8,173 bases of DNA, taken from contig JAEYNO010000253.1 of the NCBI GenBank assembly GCA_023412515.1, forward strand, positions 1 to 8,173, read 5' to 3'. The position numbers and the translations under genes are program-made. Shown here in pieces: positions 6,555-8,173 of this stretch. Every line of letters starts with the position of its first letter. Position 1 is the first letter of the stretch. The notes under the pieces are model-generated. The model ran no database searches. It worked only from the letters and a program-made list of their open reading frames with translations, and was not told where the DNA came from. Origin of the DNA: Actinomycetes bacterium (lineage in GTDB: Bacteria > Actinomycetota > Actinomycetes > Actinomycetales > Cellulomonadaceae).

Positions 6555-7789
6555 CGGGCGTCCTCCTCGGCGGTGAAGTGGGGGTTCTCCCAGACGACCG
6601 TGCCGCCCTGCCCCAGCCCGACGCACATCGTCGTGAGGCCGTAGCGGACGTCGGGGCGCTCGGCGAACTGCCGTGCGAGCTGCGTCATGAGCCGCACGCC
6701 CGACGACGCGAGGGGGTGACCGACCGCGATGGCGCCGCCGTACGGGTTGACGCGGGGGTCGTCGTCGGCGATGCCGAACGCGTCGAGGAACGACAGCACC
6801 TGCACCGCGAACGCCTCGTTGATCTCGACGAGCCCGACGTCGTCGATCGTCAGGCCCGCGCGCTCGAGCGCGCGGTGGGTCGCGGGCACGGGGCCCAGGC
6901 CCATGACCTCGGGCTCGACGCCCGCGTACGCGAACGACACGAGCCGCATGCGCACCGGCAGGCCCAGCTCCTCGGCGACGTCCTCGGCGGCGAGCAGGCA
7001 GGACGCGGCGCCGTCGGTCAGCGGTGCCGACGTCGCGGCGGTGACGCGCCCGCCGGGGCGGAACGGCGTGGGCAGGTCCGCGACCGCGGCGAGGGTCGTG
7101 CCGGGGCGCGGCGGCTCGTCGGCGGTCGCCAGGCCCCAGCCGCGCTCGGGGTCGCGCAGCGCGACGGGCACGAGGTCGGGCTCGATGCGCCCGGACGCCA
7201 GCGCCGCGGCGTACCTCTCCTGGCTCGCGACGCCGTACGCGTCGGCGCGCTTCTTGGTCAGCTCCGGGAACCGGTCGTGCAGGTTCTCGGCGGTGACGCC
7301 CATGTCGAGCGCGTCCGGGGCGACGAGGCGCTCGGCCAGGAAGCGGGGGTTCGGCTCGGCGTCGAAGCCCATGGGGTGGTGGCCCATGTGCTCCACGCCC
7401 CCGGCGATCGTCACGTCCTGCGCGCCGACGCCGATCGCGGCGGCCGTGGTCGTCACGGCCGTCATGGCCCCGGCGCACATCCGGTCGATCGCGAAGCCCG
7501 GGACCGTCGGGGGCAGGCCCGCGAGCATCGCGACCGTGCGCCCGAGCGTCAGGCCCTGGTCCCCCTGCTGCGTGGTCGCGGCGAGCGCGACGTCGTCGAC
7601 GCGCTCGGGCGGGAGCTGCGGGTGGCGGCGCAGCAGCTCGCGCACGGTCCGCACGGCGAGGTCGTCGGCGCGGGTGTGCGCGTACAACCCGTCCTTGCGG
7701 GCACGCCCGAACGGGGTGCGGACCCCGTCGACGAAGACCACGCTGCGGCCGTGCTGCGGCCGGGCGGGGGCGGGGGAGGTGCTCGGCAT
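6551..7789 (-). CDS. fadA: Acetyl-CoA C-acyltransferase (3-ketoacyl-CoA thiolase), beta subunit of the fatty acid oxidation complex
   Basis: A 412-aa thiolase that cleaves 3-ketoacyl-CoA with CoA to acetyl-CoA and a shortened acyl-CoA, the last step of beta-oxidation. The N-terminal domain has VFVDGVRTPFGRARKDGLY (18-36) and the nucleophilic cysteine in DRMCAGAM (Cys105), in the variant context I associate with actinobacterial FadA rather than the NRxCxSG of many thiolases. The C-terminal domain has EINEAFAVQ (Asn324), NPYGGAIAVGHPLASSG (His358) and the acid-base cysteine in MCVGLGQGG (Cys389). All catalytic residues are present. ATG 7789 is preceded by AGGAGG at a spacing of 4, and about 15 poorly conserved residues come before the thiolase core. 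It is the first gene of a two-gene operon with fadB, which it overlaps by 4 bases; the products are expected to form the trifunctional complex. Two palindromes upstream suggest repressor control. A biosynthetic acetoacetyl-CoA thiolase is the alternative, less likely given the partner gene. Confidence 0.95.
   Translation of the reverse strand: MPSTSPAPARPQHGRSVVFVDGVRTPFGRARKDGLYAHTRADDLAVRTVRELLRRHPQLPPERVDDVALAATTQQGDQGLTLGRTVAMLAGLPPTVPGFAIDRMCAGAMTAVTTTAAAIGVGAQDVTIAGGVEHMGHHPMGFDAEPNPRFLAERLVAPDALDMGVTAENLHDRFPELTKKRADAYGVASQERYAAALASGRIEPDLVPVALRDPERGWGLATADEPPRPGTTLAAVADLPTPFRPGGRVTAATSAPLTDGAASCLLAAEDVAEELGLPVRMRLVSFAYAGVEPEVMGLGPVPATHRALERAGLTIDDVGLVEINEAFAVQVLSFLDAFGIADDDPRVNPYGGAIAVGHPLASSGVRLMTQLARQFAERPDVRYGLTTMCVGLGQGGTVVWENPHFTAEEDAR
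6562..6568 (-). promoter_or_regulatory. Ribosome binding site of fadB, fixing the start at 6554
   Basis: On the minus strand GAGGAGG is followed by 7 bases and then ATG (6552-6554). It lies inside the last codons of fadA. It decides the fadB start, since the frame stays open far upstream across fadA. Confidence 0.8.
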
Positions 7790-7849
7790 CTGTCCTCCTG
7801 GGGGACGGCGGTGTCCGGTGGAGCGCGCGAGGTGCGTCGTCGCACGGCC

Positions 7850-7863
7850 GGGACCATGGTCCC
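7850..7863. promoter_or_regulatory. Perfect 14-bp palindrome upstream of fadA
   Basis: GGGACCATGGTCCC is a perfect palindrome with no central gap, 61 to 74 bases upstream of the fadA start and 12 bases from the next palindrome. It may be a second regulator site or a transcript hairpin; by position it could lie around or just past the -10 region. I recognise no specific regulator for it. Confidence 0.45.
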
Positions 7864-7875
7864 TGGACGCGCGAA

Positions 7876-7891
7876 GTTACTCAAGAGTAAC
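7876..7891. promoter_or_regulatory. Inverted repeat GTTACTC-AA-GAGTAAC, probable repressor operator for fadAB
   Basis: A perfect 7+2+7 inverted repeat and the only AT-rich spot in this GC-rich control region, 87 to 102 bases upstream of the fadA ATG. Size and symmetry fit a TetR-type dimer operator, the usual kind of regulator for actinobacterial fatty-acid degradation genes. On the minus strand it contains TTGAGT, which could serve as a -35 box with a weak GACCAT 17 bases later, so binding could block RNA polymerase. The symmetry is seen directly; regulator class and promoter are inferred. Confidence 0.6.
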
Positions 7892-7942
7892 AGCGGCGGA
7901 CCAGCGCGTTCCCGCGCACCACCGAGCATGCCGGAGCGTGCC

Positions 7943-7985
7943 CCCGGCGGCGCGTCGGGAGGCTGCCGGCGGAGGCGCCGCCGGG
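7943..7985 (-). terminator. GC hairpin just after the RNase D-like gene
   Basis: CCCGGCGGCGC (7943-7953) and GCGCCGCCGGG (7975-7985) form an 11-bp stem around a 21-nt loop, starting one base past the stop codon of the upstream minus-strand gene. A competing shorter stem, CCGGCGG (7966-7972) with CCGCCGG (7978-7984), uses the same right-hand bases. No T-run follows. It probably ends that transcript and separates it from fadAB. Confidence 0.5.
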
Positions 7986-7986
7986 C

Positions 7987-8173
7987 TCAGGCCGTGGCGA
8001 AGGCCGCCGCGAGCCGGTCCGCGAGCAGTTCGACCTGCCACGCGCGCGCGCCGCCCGCCGTCAGCGTCGCCGCGACCGCCGCGGCGACGAGCGGCGTGGG
8101 CGGCGACCAGCACAGCCGCCGCAGCAGGTCGGGCTGCAGCAGGTTCTCGACGGGCACCGTGTGCTGCTCCGAC
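7987..8173 (-). CDS. C-terminus of a ribonuclease D / HRDC-domain protein, 5'-truncated by window edge
   Basis: An open minus-strand frame enters from the right edge and ends at TGA (7987-7989), giving 61 residues. It reads SEQHTVPVENLLQPDLLRRLCWSPP, then an alanine-rich helix and GGARAWQVELLADRLAAAFATA. The VPVENLL-PDLLRRLCW-PP block and the AWQVEL-A-LA ending match, from memory, the C-terminal part of actinobacterial RNase D-like proteins with an HRDC domain, which act on RNA 3' ends. The exonuclease and HRDC domains themselves lie outside the window, so assignment rests on this tail. An adjacent fadA fits the gene order I recall for related actinobacteria. The shorter frame starting at 8113 covers this region in a different phase and is not the gene. 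Confidence 0.7.
   Translation of the reverse strand, partial: SEQHTVPVENLLQPDLLRRLCWSPPTPLVAAAVAATLTAGGARAWQVELLADRLAAAFATA

Noticed and set aside
6555..7478. Upstream extension of the fadB frame to a start at 7478
   Set aside because: The extension is an out-of-phase reading of fadA and is rich in Arg and Gly. A strong ribosome binding site, the ATGA overlap and homology all place the start at 6554.
7877..8113. Open frame of 78 codons at the right end
   Set aside because: It runs through the intergenic hairpin in a different phase from the RNase D-like C-terminus and has no family resemblance.
1..8173. tRNA, rRNA, insertion-sequence transposase or riboswitch
   Set aside because: No cloverleaf, transposase motif or known aptamer pattern was seen on either strand.

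Overview
The window is very GC-rich DNA (about 70%) with tightly packed genes, GGAGG-type ribosome binding sites and GTG as well as ATG starts. This suggests a high-GC actinobacterium. A facultatively anaerobic Cellulomonas-like member of the Micrococcales is my best guess, because it pairs a pyruvate formate-lyase pair with an actinobacterial-type fadA-fadB operon next to an RNase D/HRDC gene. The genus is inference from recalled family resemblance, not a search.

Layout: (1) 1-2895, plus strand: the 3' part of pflB (pyruvate formate-lyase, start outside the window), a strong GC hairpin, then pflA (the activating radical SAM enzyme). (2) 2896-3173: a tandem array of about 34-bp repeats that starts almost at the pflA stop codon. 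(3) 3174-4091, minus strand: a gene for a protein with an AbiEi-like N-terminal part and a C-terminal DUF559/Vsr-like nuclease domain. (4) 4092-4433: 342 bp without a gene, holding four spaced, inverted copies of the same repeat. (5) 4434-7789, minus strand: fadA-fadB, overlapping by ATGA, encoding the two subunits of the fatty-acid beta-oxidation complex. (6) 7790-7986: the fadA control region with two perfect palindromes and a terminator-like hairpin. (7) 7987-8173, minus strand: the C-terminus of an RNase D/HRDC-type protein, cut by the window edge.

How the genes work together: pflB and pflA make an anaerobic pyruvate-cleaving system, in which PflA installs the glycyl radical and PflB makes acetyl-CoA and formate. 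FadB (hydratase plus dehydrogenase) and FadA (thiolase) carry out the last three steps of each beta-oxidation round and also yield acetyl-CoA. These are ordinary core-metabolism genes.

The unusual part is between them. A solitary nuclease-like gene sits between two clusters of one repeat family (core GAGAGTGCGATCCAGTC). The clusters face each other in opposite orientation, each follows the stop codon of a metabolic gene, and each carries the repeat in the sense of that gene's transcript. The repeats could be a mobile or recognition element tied to the nuclease, or a family of 3'-UTR elements. The sequence alone does not decide.
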